DNA of 64,000 bases from NCBI RefSeq assembly GCF_036250755.1, contig NZ_CP109583.1, positions 8,984,001-9,048,000 of the forward strand, written 5' to 3'. The notes under the pieces were generated by a model, which searched no databases, was not told where the DNA came from, and saw nothing but the letters and a program-made list of their open reading frames with translations. Positions 44,032 through 51,899 of this stretch are shown here, piece after piece; position 1 is the stretch's first letter, and each line of letters begins with the position of its first letter. The position numbers and the translations under genes were made by a program. Origin of the DNA: Streptomyces uncialis (GTDB taxonomy: Bacteria; Actinomycetota; Actinomycetes; Streptomycetales; Streptomycetaceae).

Positions 44032-44814
44032 GTGGACCTCAACCTCACTTCGAAGACGGCGGTCGTCACCGGCGCCGGACGGGGCATCGGACTCGCCACC
44101 GTCCGGGCCCTGACCGCCGAGGGCGTCCGTGTCGTCGGTGCCGCCCGCACCCTCACCCCCGAACTGAAGGACACCGGCGCGCACACCGTGTCGGCCGACC
44201 TGAGCACCGCCGAAGGCGTCGCCGCCCTGATGAGCGAGGCCCTCGACACACTCGGCGGCATCGACCTGCTGGTGAACAACGTCGGCGCCGGGGACGACAT
44301 GGACCCCTGCGGATTCCTCGACACCGACGACGCGCACTGGTCCCGGGTCTTCGACCTCAACCTGCTCAGCGCCGTGCGCGCCACCCGCGCCGCCCTGCCC
44401 AGCCTGATCGAACGCCGTGGATCGATCGTCAACGTCTCATCCATCAGCGCCCGGCAGCCCACCAGCGGCCCGGTCGCCTACAGCGCGGCCAAGGCGGCCC
44501 TCACCGCGCTGGGCAAGACCCTGGCGGAGGAGTTCGGGCCACTGGGCGTACGGGTGAACACCGTGTCCCCCGGCGCGGTCCGCACCCCCGTCTGGGTGGA
44601 CCCCGACGGCTACGGCGGCAAGGTCGCGGCCAGAGCCGGGATGGACCACGCCACCTTCCTGGAGCAGATGCCACCGGCCTTCGGCATCGTCTCGGGCCGC
44701 ATCACCGAGCCGGAAGAAGTCGCGGCCCTGATCGCCTTCCTCCTCTCGGACGTCGCCGGCAACATCACCGGCGCCGACCACATCATCGACGGCGGCACGG
44801 TCAAGACGGCCTGA
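44032..44814 (+). CDS. Short-chain dehydrogenase/reductase (SDR)
   Basis: Encodes 260 residues from GTG 44032, with CGGAG five bases ahead; GTG 44008 would add 8 residues. Cofactor motif TGAGRGIGLATVRAL starts at about 14. NNVGAG (usual NNAG) follows. The catalytic Ser-Tyr-Lys set is NVSSISARQPTSGPVAYSAA then K in AAKAALTALGKTL, with the Asn helix before it. VRVNTVSPGAVRTP and AFLLSDVAGNITGADHIIDG are the classical C-terminal motifs. A classical SDR acting on a hydroxyl or keto group; AARTLTP after strand 2 favours NADP. Substrate unknown. Monocistronic. Confidence 0.9.
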   Translation: MDLNLTSKTAVVTGAGRGIGLATVRALTAEGVRVVGAARTLTPELKDTGAHTVSADLSTAEGVAALMSEALDTLGGIDLLVNNVGAGDDMDPCGFLDTDDAHWSRVFDLNLLSAVRATRAALPSLIERRGSIVNVSSISARQPTSGPVAYSAAKAALTALGKTLAEEFGPLGVRVNTVSPGAVRTPVWVDPDGYGGKVAARAGMDHATFLEQMPPAFGIVSGRITEPEEVAALIAFLLSDVAGNITGADHIIDGGTVKTA

Positions 44815-44919
44815 CCGAAAAGGATCTCCTCGGTCGCGGCGCGGCGGCGGCGTTCCCGGCCGGCAGTCCGAAGCTGATGCAACGGAGTCGACCACTCCGG
44901 CGCGTGCGAGCCACACCTA

Positions 44920-45659
44920 ATGATCGGCATGAATGCCCCCACATCGGCCGGTAGCCCCTCACCTCCCGACGAAGAGCCGGGCCGACAGCCGGGACGGGGC
45001 GGGAGGACGGGGGGCCTTCGCCGTGGGACGACGGCCTGGTTGACGGCGCACTGGTGGACCGGTGTCGGGGGCGTGGTCGGCGTGCTCGGTCTGTTCGTGG
45101 GCGTACTGGCATGGCTGGCGCCGGCCGGGGACGACGAAGTTCCGGCGGTCGGCAAGGCCGACCACCAGGGGCAGGAGAGGTGGAGCTCGGTGAAATCGCT
45201 CGGCAACGCGCCCCTGGACCTCGATCCGGTACCGCCGACCGCCGACCGCCGACCGCCGACCGCCGACCGCCGACCGCCGACCGCCGACCGCCGACCGCCG
45301 ACCGCCGACCGCCGACCGCCGACCGCCGACCGCCGACCGCCGACCGCCGACCGCCGACCGGGCGTCGGGGTGACATCTGGGTCGACACCACCGAGGCGCT
45401 GACGGCCGACTCCGCCCTCGTTTCGCCGAGCGAGCTCAGTGGTGTGCGGAAACGGCGCCTGACCGATGCCCCGTCCCTCCATTCCTGCCGCAGCGAGCTG
45501 CGGCGCCCGAGCGAGGACGAGGTGAGCGTGAATTACGGGCACTTCTTCTGCGTCCGCACCAGTGAGGACCGCGTCGCCGTCATCGCTGTCGACTCCGTCT
45601 ACCAGGACGACTCCGGAGCTGCGGGAGCCCGGTTGGCCATCACCGTGTACGAGAAGTGA
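44920..45659 (+). CDS. Membrane-anchored protein split by an 18-copy heptanucleotide repeat (frame-switch candidate)
   Basis: Frame 1 from ATG 44920 (44929 possible) gives a polar N-terminus, one membrane helix (about residues 44-68, VVGVLGLFVGVLAWLAP) and a linker entering the repeat at 45234. After the repeat this frame ends at 45402. The downstream domain lies in another frame: GDIWVDTTEALTADSALVSP, SVNYGHFFCVRTSEDRVAVI and ARLAITVYEK, stop at 45659. That extracellular beta domain with two Cys resembles exported Streptomyces domains of unknown function. Adding one repeat unit or removing two would fuse both parts. As sequenced, the gene is in a phase that makes only the anchor plus a short tail. 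Confidence 0.6.
45234..45359 (+). repeat. Heptanucleotide tandem repeat, 18 perfect copies of GCCGACC
   Basis: Unit GCCGACC repeats without error for 126 bp. Because 7 is not divisible by 3, every reading frame through it encodes the same repeating heptapeptide TADRRPP, but the exit frame depends on copy number modulo 3. Confidence 0.98.
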
Positions 45660-45716
45660 GTGACCAAGCGGCGCACCGGCACGGCTCTGCGGCGCGACGG
45701 CCGCGGACCGCTCGGA

Positions 45717-46091
45717 CTACTCGGTGCGGAGATCGACGTGATCCCGAGGTCCGAGGGCGTGAGCGCAGTCGGGGCACCGTTTCGTCGCGCGCAGGGTGGT
45801 GTTGCCGTCCGTCGCCCGCGCGGGCGACTGTTCACCGAGCCGGGCCCAGAGCCCCCGCTCCGGGGAGGGGATCCAGCCCCAGCCTGCGTCCCGCGGCGAC
45901 TCCACGTGGTGGACGCAGGCCCCTGGGACATGGGCGTAGCCCGTCGGAGAGACGAGGAGCACCTCGGCTGCGGTCTCCCGCCGGATCCGTGGGCCCGCGC
46001 TCGCGCCGTCCACGGCCCGGGGAGCCGTGCCGTCCGGCGGGCAGTCGCATCCCTGGCCGACGAACAGGTCACATCGTTCGCATCGCTTCAT
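45717..46091 (-). CDS. Small protein with a zinc-ribbon-like cysteine pattern
   Basis: Encodes 124 residues from ATG 46091 (MKRCERCDLFVGQGCDCPPD). N-terminal CERC and CDC plus a C-terminal CPDC (RATKRCPDCAHALGP) give six Cys that could bind one zinc between the ends, or two. The middle contains YAHVPGACVHHVE, with Cys and three His, which could be a further metal site. This pattern recurs in small Streptomyces proteins of unknown role. The longer frame upstream of 46091 is not coding-like. It is convergent with the repeat gene, with stops about 60 bp apart. Confidence 0.55.
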   Translation of the reverse strand: MKRCERCDLFVGQGCDCPPDGTAPRAVDGASAGPRIRRETAAEVLLVSPTGYAHVPGACVHHVESPRDAGWGWIPSPERGLWARLGEQSPARATDGNTTLRATKRCPDCAHALGPRDHVDLRTE

Positions 46092-46369
46092 GGCCCCATC
46101 ATGGCGCCCGGACGACGGCGGACAGACCACCTTGGCTGTGCCGTCGCGCACTGGAGGGGGCTGCCGGGGAGCCGCTGGCACAGGACGTGGGGTCTTATGG
46201 CTCGATGCCAGCGGTCTTCCACACCGTGGCCTGCTGCTTGTTACGCGGCGCCGACGTCGAAGCCCGGGACATCCAGGACGAGGGCCGCGGTGAGGTCCCG
46301 GCCGGGATGCCGAGGGTCAGGACCACCGGCACCCTTTCGAGCCGCGATGAAGGCCGCGGACGCAAGTAC

Positions 46370-46846
46370 CTAGCGCGTGAGCGCTGCGAGGCAGGCATCC
46401 AGGGGCTGAACCTGTCCGGGGAGCAGTTCGCCGAGGTCCCACCAGTGCATGGCAGTCGTCTCCTCGTTGGCCCGGAACCCGCGGACCACGGTGCAGTTGC
46501 CGGTGAACACGGCCAGGTACTCGGCTCGCTGGTCGGGGGCCAGGACGAACTTGGCGTACCCGGTGAAGCGCAGCGGTTCGTCAGGCGCCTGCCCGCTCTC
46601 CTCCAGCAACTCACGCGTGGCCGCCTGACGAGGCGACTCACCCCGCTCGATGCACCCACCGGGAAGTTCCCAGCGCTGACGGAACTGACCGAAGACCATG
46701 AGGACCCGGCCGTCGTGCCACAGAGCGACCAGCGCCGCCGGGGTCGGCGCATCCCCCGGTGGCGTTCCCTCGTCCTCCCGGAGAAAGGAGACCAGGGTGT
46801 TTCCGCGGTCATCGGTCGCGAGCGGTTGGTCGTCGGAGCCGGCCAT
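46370..46846 (-). CDS. NUDIX hydrolase
   Basis: Encodes 158 residues from ATG 46846 (MAGSDDQPLATDDRGNT); GTG 46888 would add 14. The complete Nudix box is present: GGCIERGESPRQAATRELLE then ESG, matching G-x5-E-x7-R-E-U-x-E-E-x-G. VLMVFGQFRQRWELP before it and YLAVFTGNCTV, MHWWDLGELLPG after it complete the fold. It should hydrolyse a nucleoside diphosphate linked to another group with Mg or Mn; sequence does not say which. Monocistronic and cytosolic. Confidence 0.9.
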   Translation of the reverse strand: MAGSDDQPLATDDRGNTLVSFLREDEGTPPGDAPTPAALVALWHDGRVLMVFGQFRQRWELPGGCIERGESPRQAATRELLEESGQAPDEPLRFTGYAKFVLAPDQRAEYLAVFTGNCTVVRGFRANEETTAMHWWDLGELLPGQVQPLDACLAALTR

Positions 46847-46888
46847 GTCCCTATGCTTCCCGGGTTCCTCATACGGGAAGCCCGTCAC

Positions 46889-47172
46889 GTACCTGCTCAG
46901 GTCGGCCTCGCTACGCGAGGCAGCCCCCGAGCGTCAGCGGTGCCGGCCGGGGCGGCGGAGGGCGGGGTCTCCTTCGGCCGGGTCGTGGTGAACGGCGGGA
47001 AGCCGATCGCGGTCGGGGTCAGGGAGGAGGCCGGGGTACGTACGGCCGTGCGGATGGTGGCTCCGACCCCGGCGAGCGGCTGGGCGAGGTGGCGGCCGCG
47101 TATCAGGATCTCGCCGCCGCCTTCTGGACGGCGGCCCGACTCCGCTACGGCCTGCTGGTCCGCATCGGCTGA
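46889..47172 (+). pseudogene. Frameshifted remnant of unknown family
   Basis: Plus-strand pieces VSFGRVVVNGGKPIAVGVRE then EAGVRTAVRMV and, in another frame, GERLGEVAAAYQDLAAAFWT and AARLRYGLLVRIG with stop at 47172 read as one protein with a single shift. No family is recognised. Confidence 0.35.
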
Positions 47173-47195
47173 CGTGCCGCGGCCCCATGCTGAGG

Positions 47196-47864
47196 TCAGC
47201 GGACGGGTTTCTCCCAGGTCAGCGAGTACCGGCGGAGCACATGGCGGCGGTAGCGCACACCGGGCAGCAGCCGTCGCGCGACGGCCCGCACCTGTCCGTA
47301 GCTCATCCGCGGGACGGCGACCGGCATGCCTTCCGGCTCACTCGCGCGGCGCAGCTTCTTCGTGATCCGCACGACCGGGGCTGCCGCGATCATCGCTGCC
47401 CACTCGGTCACGTTCGCCTCGCGGGCCAGGCCCACGACCATCAGCGTGCCGCCCGGCCGCAGCAGTGCACGCATACGCACCAGGGCGGCCTCGAAGTCCA
47501 TGTGATGGATCGTGGTCACCGAGCAGATGAAGTCGTAGCCCGCGGCAGGGAGGTCGGCGGTGAGGAAGTCGCCCTCGACGAGGGAGAGGTCCGGGCTGTC
47601 GACCGCGAGGTCGCGGGCTCGGGCGATCATCTCGGGCGACTTGTCGATGCCCGTGACGCGGTGCACCCGCGCGGCGAGCTTCCGGGCCAGCAGCCCGTCC
47701 CCGCAACCGACGTCCAACGCATCACCACACCCCTCGGGCACGGAACGGAGGATGTCCGGGTGCCGGGCGACGTTGGTGTTCCAGTAGGGCTTCGGATCGG
47801 CCGGGTGCACAGCTTCATCGTAGGAGCAGCGTCGGGGTCCCCCGGTGCCAACCGGCGAATTCAT
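47196..47864 (-). CDS. Class I SAM-dependent methyltransferase
   Basis: Encodes 222 residues. KPYWNTNVARHPDILRSVPE then ALDVGCGDGLLARKLAARV is a clear motif I, with GIDKSPEMIARARD carrying the acidic residue and LVEGDFLTADLPAAGYDFIC the next motifs. ALLRPGGTLMVVGL follows. The C-terminal part is basic (RITKKLRRASEPEGM; RRLLPGVRYRRHVLRRY). The pattern HHMDFEAALVRM is typical of Streptomyces small-molecule methyltransferases. The first 18 residues may not be translated; GTG near residue 19 is an alternative start. Substrate unknown. Confidence 0.85.
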   Translation of the reverse strand: MNSPVGTGGPRRCSYDEAVHPADPKPYWNTNVARHPDILRSVPEGCGDALDVGCGDGLLARKLAARVHRVTGIDKSPEMIARARDLAVDSPDLSLVEGDFLTADLPAAGYDFICSVTTIHHMDFEAALVRMRALLRPGGTLMVVGLAREANVTEWAAMIAAAPVVRITKKLRRASEPEGMPVAVPRMSYGQVRAVARRLLPGVRYRRHVLRRYSLTWEKPVR

Positions 47865-47962
47865 CGTGCTCCCGAAGAGCCAGTTCTCCCTCTCTGGGAG
47901 CCGTGGACGGAGAGTGGCCGCACGGCAGGGCCTGGGCTGGTCCGGCCTGACAGGATCGGCTC

Positions 47963-48465
47963 TTGATCAATGCCTCGGTGACCATGCGTGATCTCGTTGT
48001 CGGTGACTGCCATGCCCTGCATACCTTCGCCCGCCTGCCGGAGGCTTGCCGCTACCAGGCGTGGGGGCCGAACACCGTGGAGCAGACAAGGGACTTCGTC
48101 CAGGGCGCGGTGGATGCCCGATCGCGGTCCCCGCAGATGAGATTCACCTATGCGGCCTGCCTCGACGGTGAACTCGTGGGCATCGGGGAGCTGAAGGTCC
48201 GTAGCCTGGCCCACCGCCAGGGCGAGGTTTGCTGTCTCGTCCACCCTCAGGCATGGGGCCGAGGGTGGGCACTGCCATCGGCGGAGAACTGCTCCGCAGG
48301 GGATTCGGGCTGACAGGACTGCACCGGATCCATGCGACCTGCGATCCCCGCAATGTCGCGTCGGCCCGGGTGCTGAGCAAGCTCGGCATGACCCACGTGG
48401 GCCGGCTGCGGCACACCGCGCGGCTCCGGGATGGCTGGGGTGACTCGGACGTCTTCAGCATCCTC
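47963..48465 (+). pseudogene. GNAT acetyltransferase with a single frameshift
   Basis: The first frame gives MRDLVVGDCHALHTFARLPE through VCCLVHPQAWGRG; the second continues VGTAIGGELLRRGFGLTGLH and ATCDPRNVASARVLSKLGMT then HVGRLRHTARLRDGWGDSDV. The acetyl-CoA loop Q-x-x-G-R-G-V/G-x-A spans the break at about 48262, where GGGTG stands for an expected GGGGTG, so one G is missing. Everything else is well preserved, so the shift is recent or a sequence error. It was an RimJ/RimL-type N-acetyltransferase. Confidence 0.8.
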
Positions 48466-48518
48466 GATCAGGAATGCCGGGGGCCCGCCCTTGTACCGAC
48501 CCCAGAAAGGCGCAGCCC

Positions 48519-48617
48519 GTGGCCCGGCTCCAGGTCGATGTGTCCCACCACCAGTACGTGATCACCGGCACCGACGCGGAGGAACCCGGCGACAGCCGTG
48601 AATTCACCCCGAAATGA
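48519..48617 (+). CDS. Very short open frame, probably a truncated gene
   Basis: GTG 48519 follows AGAAAGG at 48504-48510. It encodes VARLQVDVSHHQYVITGTDA then EEPGDSREFTPK and stop, 32 residues with strong coding character. It looks like the start of a longer Streptomyces protein cut off early. Confidence 0.4.
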   Translation: MARLQVDVSHHQYVITGTDAEEPGDSREFTPK

Positions 48618-48675
48618 CGCGGCGCCTGAGCATGCGGTGCCGCATCACGGCCGGCTTGTCAGGTCAAGCACTCCT

Positions 48676-48990
48676 TCAGGTGGCCGGGTGCTGGGCAGGG
48701 CATCCCCCGTAGACGTACGGGTCGATTTCGTTGCCCTTCCTGTCGCTGAGGTCGAAGCAGTGGCCGTTGGCCCACACCGTGACCGAATCGCTCCGATGGC
48801 CGACCTCGAACGGCTCGTCCCCAAGCCGCGTCCCGGGCCAAGAACCATCTTCCGAAGAGGAATGAGTGACGACGACGCACTTCTCCTTCGGCAAGATCCT
48901 ATGGACGTCACCCCAGGGCTCCAGCATCAGATCCAGCGGCACCTCACCGTCGTTGCTGACCACCAGCCGCGCCGTTCGCCCCGCGAACAT
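48676..48990 (-). CDS. Hypothetical beta-rich protein
   Basis: Encodes 104 residues from ATG 48990 (MFAGRTARLVVSNDGEVPLD); the in-frame GTG a few codons up is an alternative. LMLEPWGDVHRILPKEKCVV, DEPFEVGHRSDSVTVWANGH and CFDLSDRKGNEIDPYV suggest an eight-strand beta protein. Similar short proteins with an EPWG motif occur widely in Proteobacteria and Actinobacteria without known role. No signal peptide. It is convergent with the small frame ending at 48617. Confidence 0.6.
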   Translation of the reverse strand: MFAGRTARLVVSNDGEVPLDLMLEPWGDVHRILPKEKCVVVTHSSSEDGSWPGTRLGDEPFEVGHRSDSVTVWANGHCFDLSDRKGNEIDPYVYGGCPAQHPAT

Positions 48991-49330
48991 TTCCAGCACC
49001 CCTCCTTGGACGTTCTGACGGCTACGCACGCAACTGCTTCCTCGGTGCGCACACGGTACGATCCTTATACGCAAGACACCCGAACCAAGCGTCTACGCCC
49101 GAAGTATGAGACATCTGCTGGGATGAAAGGCTCTTTGAGTCCGCAGGCCCTGGGGGACATGTGGGCAACGGCCTGGCGCGAGTTCATGGCGGGCGAAACC
49201 ACGCTCATCGGGACCGCGTACGACACCTCGGCCCGGCCGCCGCTGAGCACATCTTCGGCGCTGACCTGGTACGGAGCGCCCGCAATCCGGCGGGCAGCAG
49301 CCCGCTGATGACCGTCGGACGCCGGTAGGA
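48991..49330. other. Gap with possible remnant
   Basis: Both strands are open in the middle (plus: GDMWATAWREFMAGETTLIG; minus: YQVSAEDVLSGGRAEVSYAV) but neither can be assigned or bounded. Confidence 0.25.
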
Positions 49331-49645
49331 GTGATGACCGAGACCATGAACACCAGCGGCAGGCGGCTGGCCCCGGAACTGTCCGGCGTCGACCTGGTCC
49401 GGGTCGCGCCGCACCAGGCGCGCGAAGCGGCCAAGGCCCGCGACGAGTCGGGCACCTGCAAGGAGATGCGCTGCACCCGCGCTGCGATCTCGCGGGGCGA
49501 CGGCCGGGAGCCGAGCGGATTCGCCGCTGTGCTCCAGGGCCTGGCGGCCGACCGGGCCTGGGACATCCCGGCCGCCGGCGGAAGCATCCTGGACCAGCGG
49601 CCGGACGTCGCGGCCGCGTTCTCACCGAAGCCGGCCCGGGCATTG
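49331..49645 (+). pseudogene. DciA-like (DUF721) fragment
   Basis: GRRLAPELSGVDLVRVAPHQ then AREAAKARDE and EPSGFAAVLQGLAADRAWDI followed by PAAGGSILDQRPDVAAAFSP is the pattern of actinobacterial DciA, the helicase-loader family: VDLARVALxxAKExAR, basic linker, GRDPxxLGxAIxxLxxxRGW, and V.GxVMGRWPxIVG. The C-terminal beta part is absent and the sequence runs straight into the SUKH gene. Such extra copies often come from integrative elements. Confidence 0.5.
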
Positions 49646-49673
49646 GTTCGAATTGCTAGGAGGGAAAACGACG

Positions 49674-50195
49674 TTGGCTACGCTGACAGAGACAACGACC
49701 CTGTTGGGCGAACCTCGGTTCATCTGGTCGGACCCAGCGCCTTGGATCGAGCTGGAGCAGGAATTCGGTACCGAATTCCCTGCGGATTTCCGTGAAATCG
49801 CGGATGCCTACGGTTCGATCCTGATCAACAATCAGTTGGAGCTGCGGCATCCCGCCAGCCACCTTCTGCACGACCTGGGCCGGTTCATCAGGGAGAACCT
49901 CGAATTCTGGCGTGAGGAGGGCATGGCGAAATACCTGCCCAGCAGGGCGGGAGGGGGCCCCGGCGAACTTCTGCCGATCATGACGGCGACGACCGGGGAG
50001 ATGGTCTTCCTCCGGGTTCCTGATAAGCCCTCGTCGCCCTGGCAGGTGGTGGTTCAGGAGATGGACAGCCCGGGCTGGGATCTGCACGAGATGACGTTCG
50101 GCGACTGGTTCCTGGCGTATCTCAGGGGCGAGGACGTGACGGTGTGCTCCAGTGACCTCGCACCGGACCGCCCGTTCTACGAGCCGCTTCCCTAG
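49674..50195 (+). CDS. SMI1/KNR4 (SUKH) family protein
   Basis: Encodes 173 residues from the rare start TTG 49674, chosen because AGGAGGG at 49658-49664 sits nine bases ahead. WIELEQEFGTEFPADFREIA then DAYGSILINNQLELRHPASH is the SUKH core. LLPIMTATTGEMVFLRVPDK and the C-terminal TFGDWFLAYLRGEDVTVCSS complete the domain. SUKH proteins are typical immunity partners of toxin systems; none is visible beside it. It is preceded by a DciA-like fragment and followed by a degenerate CRISPR-like repeat pair. Confidence 0.82.
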   Translation: MATLTETTTLLGEPRFIWSDPAPWIELEQEFGTEFPADFREIADAYGSILINNQLELRHPASHLLHDLGRFIRENLEFWREEGMAKYLPSRAGGGPGELLPIMTATTGEMVFLRVPDKPSSPWQVVVQEMDSPGWDLHEMTFGDWFLAYLRGEDVTVCSSDLAPDRPFYEPLP

Positions 50196-50209
50196 GACTC
50201 GTCCTCACG

Positions 50210-50298
50210 TCGGCCCCGCTACACGCGGATGCTCCGCCGATGGTGAGGCCGCCGATCGTGCTGGTGGCCTCGGCCGCGCTGCGTGGGGATGCTCCGCC
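50210..50298 (+). repeat. Degenerate type I-E CRISPR-like repeat pair
   Basis: TCGGCCCCGCTACACGCGGA continuing TGCTCCGCC (50210-50238) and TCGGCCGCGCTGCGTGGGGA continuing TGCTCCGCC (50270-50298) match at 24 of 29 positions and are exactly 60 bp apart, close to the 61-bp repeat-spacer period of type I-E arrays. Streptomyces I-E repeats have the form GTCGGCCCCGC-N-GCGGGGATGCTCC. No further unit and no cas gene is seen here. It is at best a dead array end. Confidence 0.4.
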
Positions 50299-50631
50299 CT
50301 CGGGTCCGGATCGCTTCGCGTACTCGTCCCTACGGAGACGGCGTCACAGCCCTGCGGTGCCGGGACGGGAGTGGCCGTTCAGAGGGGTACTGCGAGCTGC
50401 GGGCCTTGTCCTGCGGGGAAGTTGGGCGTACGGGGGTAGCGTCGAAGGCGCGGGTGGCCGGGTGGTAAACCCGGGCTGGGCGGGCGCTTCCGAGCGTTTC
50501 TCCAGCGAGCGGCTGGTCGGGCGGGGCGACGAACCGCCGAGGCCGCCCCCGCGCCGACCCTCGCGGGGAGACTCGTCCCCCCGGGGAGGGCCGCCCTCGT
50601 GTCGGCCCCGCCTTGGCTCTGCCAGGGATGG
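50299..50631. other. GC-rich stretch without a gene
   Basis: No recognisable coding frame. A third partial repeat-like piece (TCGGCCCCGCC, 50604-50614) lies near its end. Confidence 0.3.
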
Positions 50632-50937
50632 CTATGCGGCCCGGTCGTAGTGGGTAGATTCTTCGGGGGAGGAGGGATCATCCTGCCCGTCCTCCCCGCT
50701 GGCGGCCCGCCGCAGGAGCCTTTTCTGGGCAGCTCGGAGGAGGGCCCAGGTGATGAACAGGACCGCAGTCGCCGCCCAGGTGACGACCCACCAGTCGGTG
50801 GCCGACCGGAGCATGGCCTCGGCGGCGGTCAGGGCCATGGCGGCCGCGTGGGCCCAGCACAGCAGAACGCCCGCCCAGCGGGTCGCGCGGTCGATTCCGT
50901 GGATGCCGTGCTCAACTCGTCGGCCGTCCTGTTCCAT
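50632..50937 (-). CDS. Small two-helix membrane protein
   Basis: Encodes 101 residues. A polar basic N-terminus (MEQDGRRVEHGIHGIDRATR) is followed by hydrophobic segments at about 20-40 (WAGVLLCWAHAAAMALTAAE) and 48-68 (WWVVTWAATAVLFITWALLR), and then a basic and acidic tail with a PSSPEEST stretch. No family is recognised. A single Cys lies in the first helix. It is monocistronic, with the promoter to its right. Confidence 0.6.
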   Translation of the reverse strand: MEQDGRRVEHGIHGIDRATRWAGVLLCWAHAAAMALTAAEAMLRSATDWWVVTWAATAVLFITWALLRAAQKRLLRRAASGEDGQDDPSSPEESTHYDRAA

Positions 50938-51290
50938 GATCCCCCCTGTTTGGCACGTTCTTCTTTGCCCGACCTTGACTTTTCATACGTTCGAGCGCGC
51001 GGAACGGCACCCTCCGGGATTGGTTTCCAGCCCCGCTTCAGTCTTCGGTGGAGCGGGGATTGATGTGTACGCCTGTCGGCCGGCCGCGGCTGGCATGTGC
51101 GGCGGTGCCGGGATGTCCGGGTAGCCGTCGGCCGGGCCATATGCCTGCTTGCCGGGGCGGGCGGCCTGCCGCCATGGCGGAGCCGTCGTGGACTTCTCGC
51201 CGGTGGCGGAGCGTGCGCCGTTGCCGCCGCTTCCGCGGGGAGCACCCGGACCGGGTGCGGGTCATGGGGCGTGGGCTGGTGCCCGGGTGG
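50938..51290. other. Intergenic region with weak open frames
   Basis: Frames on both strands are open but none shows consistent codon bias or a family. The promoter of the membrane protein gene at 50937 should lie at the left. Confidence 0.3.
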
Positions 51291-51756
51291 TCAGATGGAC
51301 GGGGTGCCTGTGTATTCGAGCTTGTGGTCGCCCTGGCCGTCGTTCCGGTGGTTGTGGACGATCATGGCGTCACCCGTCAGCGGCGGGGCGGCCGACGACC
51401 ACGGAATCCGGCAGATATGCCTGTCGACGCGGACGTTGTTGACCCGGGTCCTCAGGTTGCAGACGGTTCCCTTCTGGACGATGTCGTACCTCTCCAGCCG
51501 GAGGTGGAGCTCCAGCTTCTCGAAGTCGACCCGGCCGCCGTGCCGCCAATCGGTGGTGCTCTCGACCCGGAAAACACTTGTGGAGTCCCTCTGCACGCAG
51601 AAGGCGAGCGCGAGGTCGACGTCGTCCCCGGGCGACTTGAGCACCTTGAACTGACTCGTGGAGCACTTCTGCTGGACGACGGCTGCGCTCGCCGGGCTGC
51701 ACAGGCCGATCACGGGGAACCATGGCGAGCGTCGATACGGCCGCGGCGGCGGGCAT
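51291..51756 (-). pseudogene. Secreted-protein gene with a frameshift in the signal peptide
   Basis: The mature part is well preserved: VVQQKCSTSQFKVLKSPGDD then LALAFCVQRDSTSVFRVEST, RVDFEKLELHLRLERYDIVQ, CNLRTRVNNVRVDRHICRIP, with four Cys. It is preceded in its own frame by VIGLCSPASAA, the end of a signal peptide, while the start ATG 51756 (MPAAAAVSTLAMVP) lies in a different frame. A one-base change near 51715 would join them. As written the protein cannot be exported; a sequencing error is possible. Confidence 0.6.
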
Positions 51757-51899
51757 GCGTGACTCCACGTCTTCTCCCTGAATGCGGTGGACCGGGGCGG
51801 TCGCCCCTCTGACCTGGACGTACAGGCCACGGGAGCGAACCGCTCGCACGAACGTATCCAGGGGCGGGGACGGTGGCTGTGCATTGCCCGCACGATGCC

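Noticed and set aside
45234..45359. CRISPR array or satellite
   Set aside because: The unit is 7 bp without spacers, so it is a simple tandem repeat inside a coding region.
45656..47365. A 569-residue plus-strand frame across the zinc-ribbon and NUDIX genes
   Set aside because: It is antisense to two supported genes, and only a short internal part (46889-47172) looks coding.
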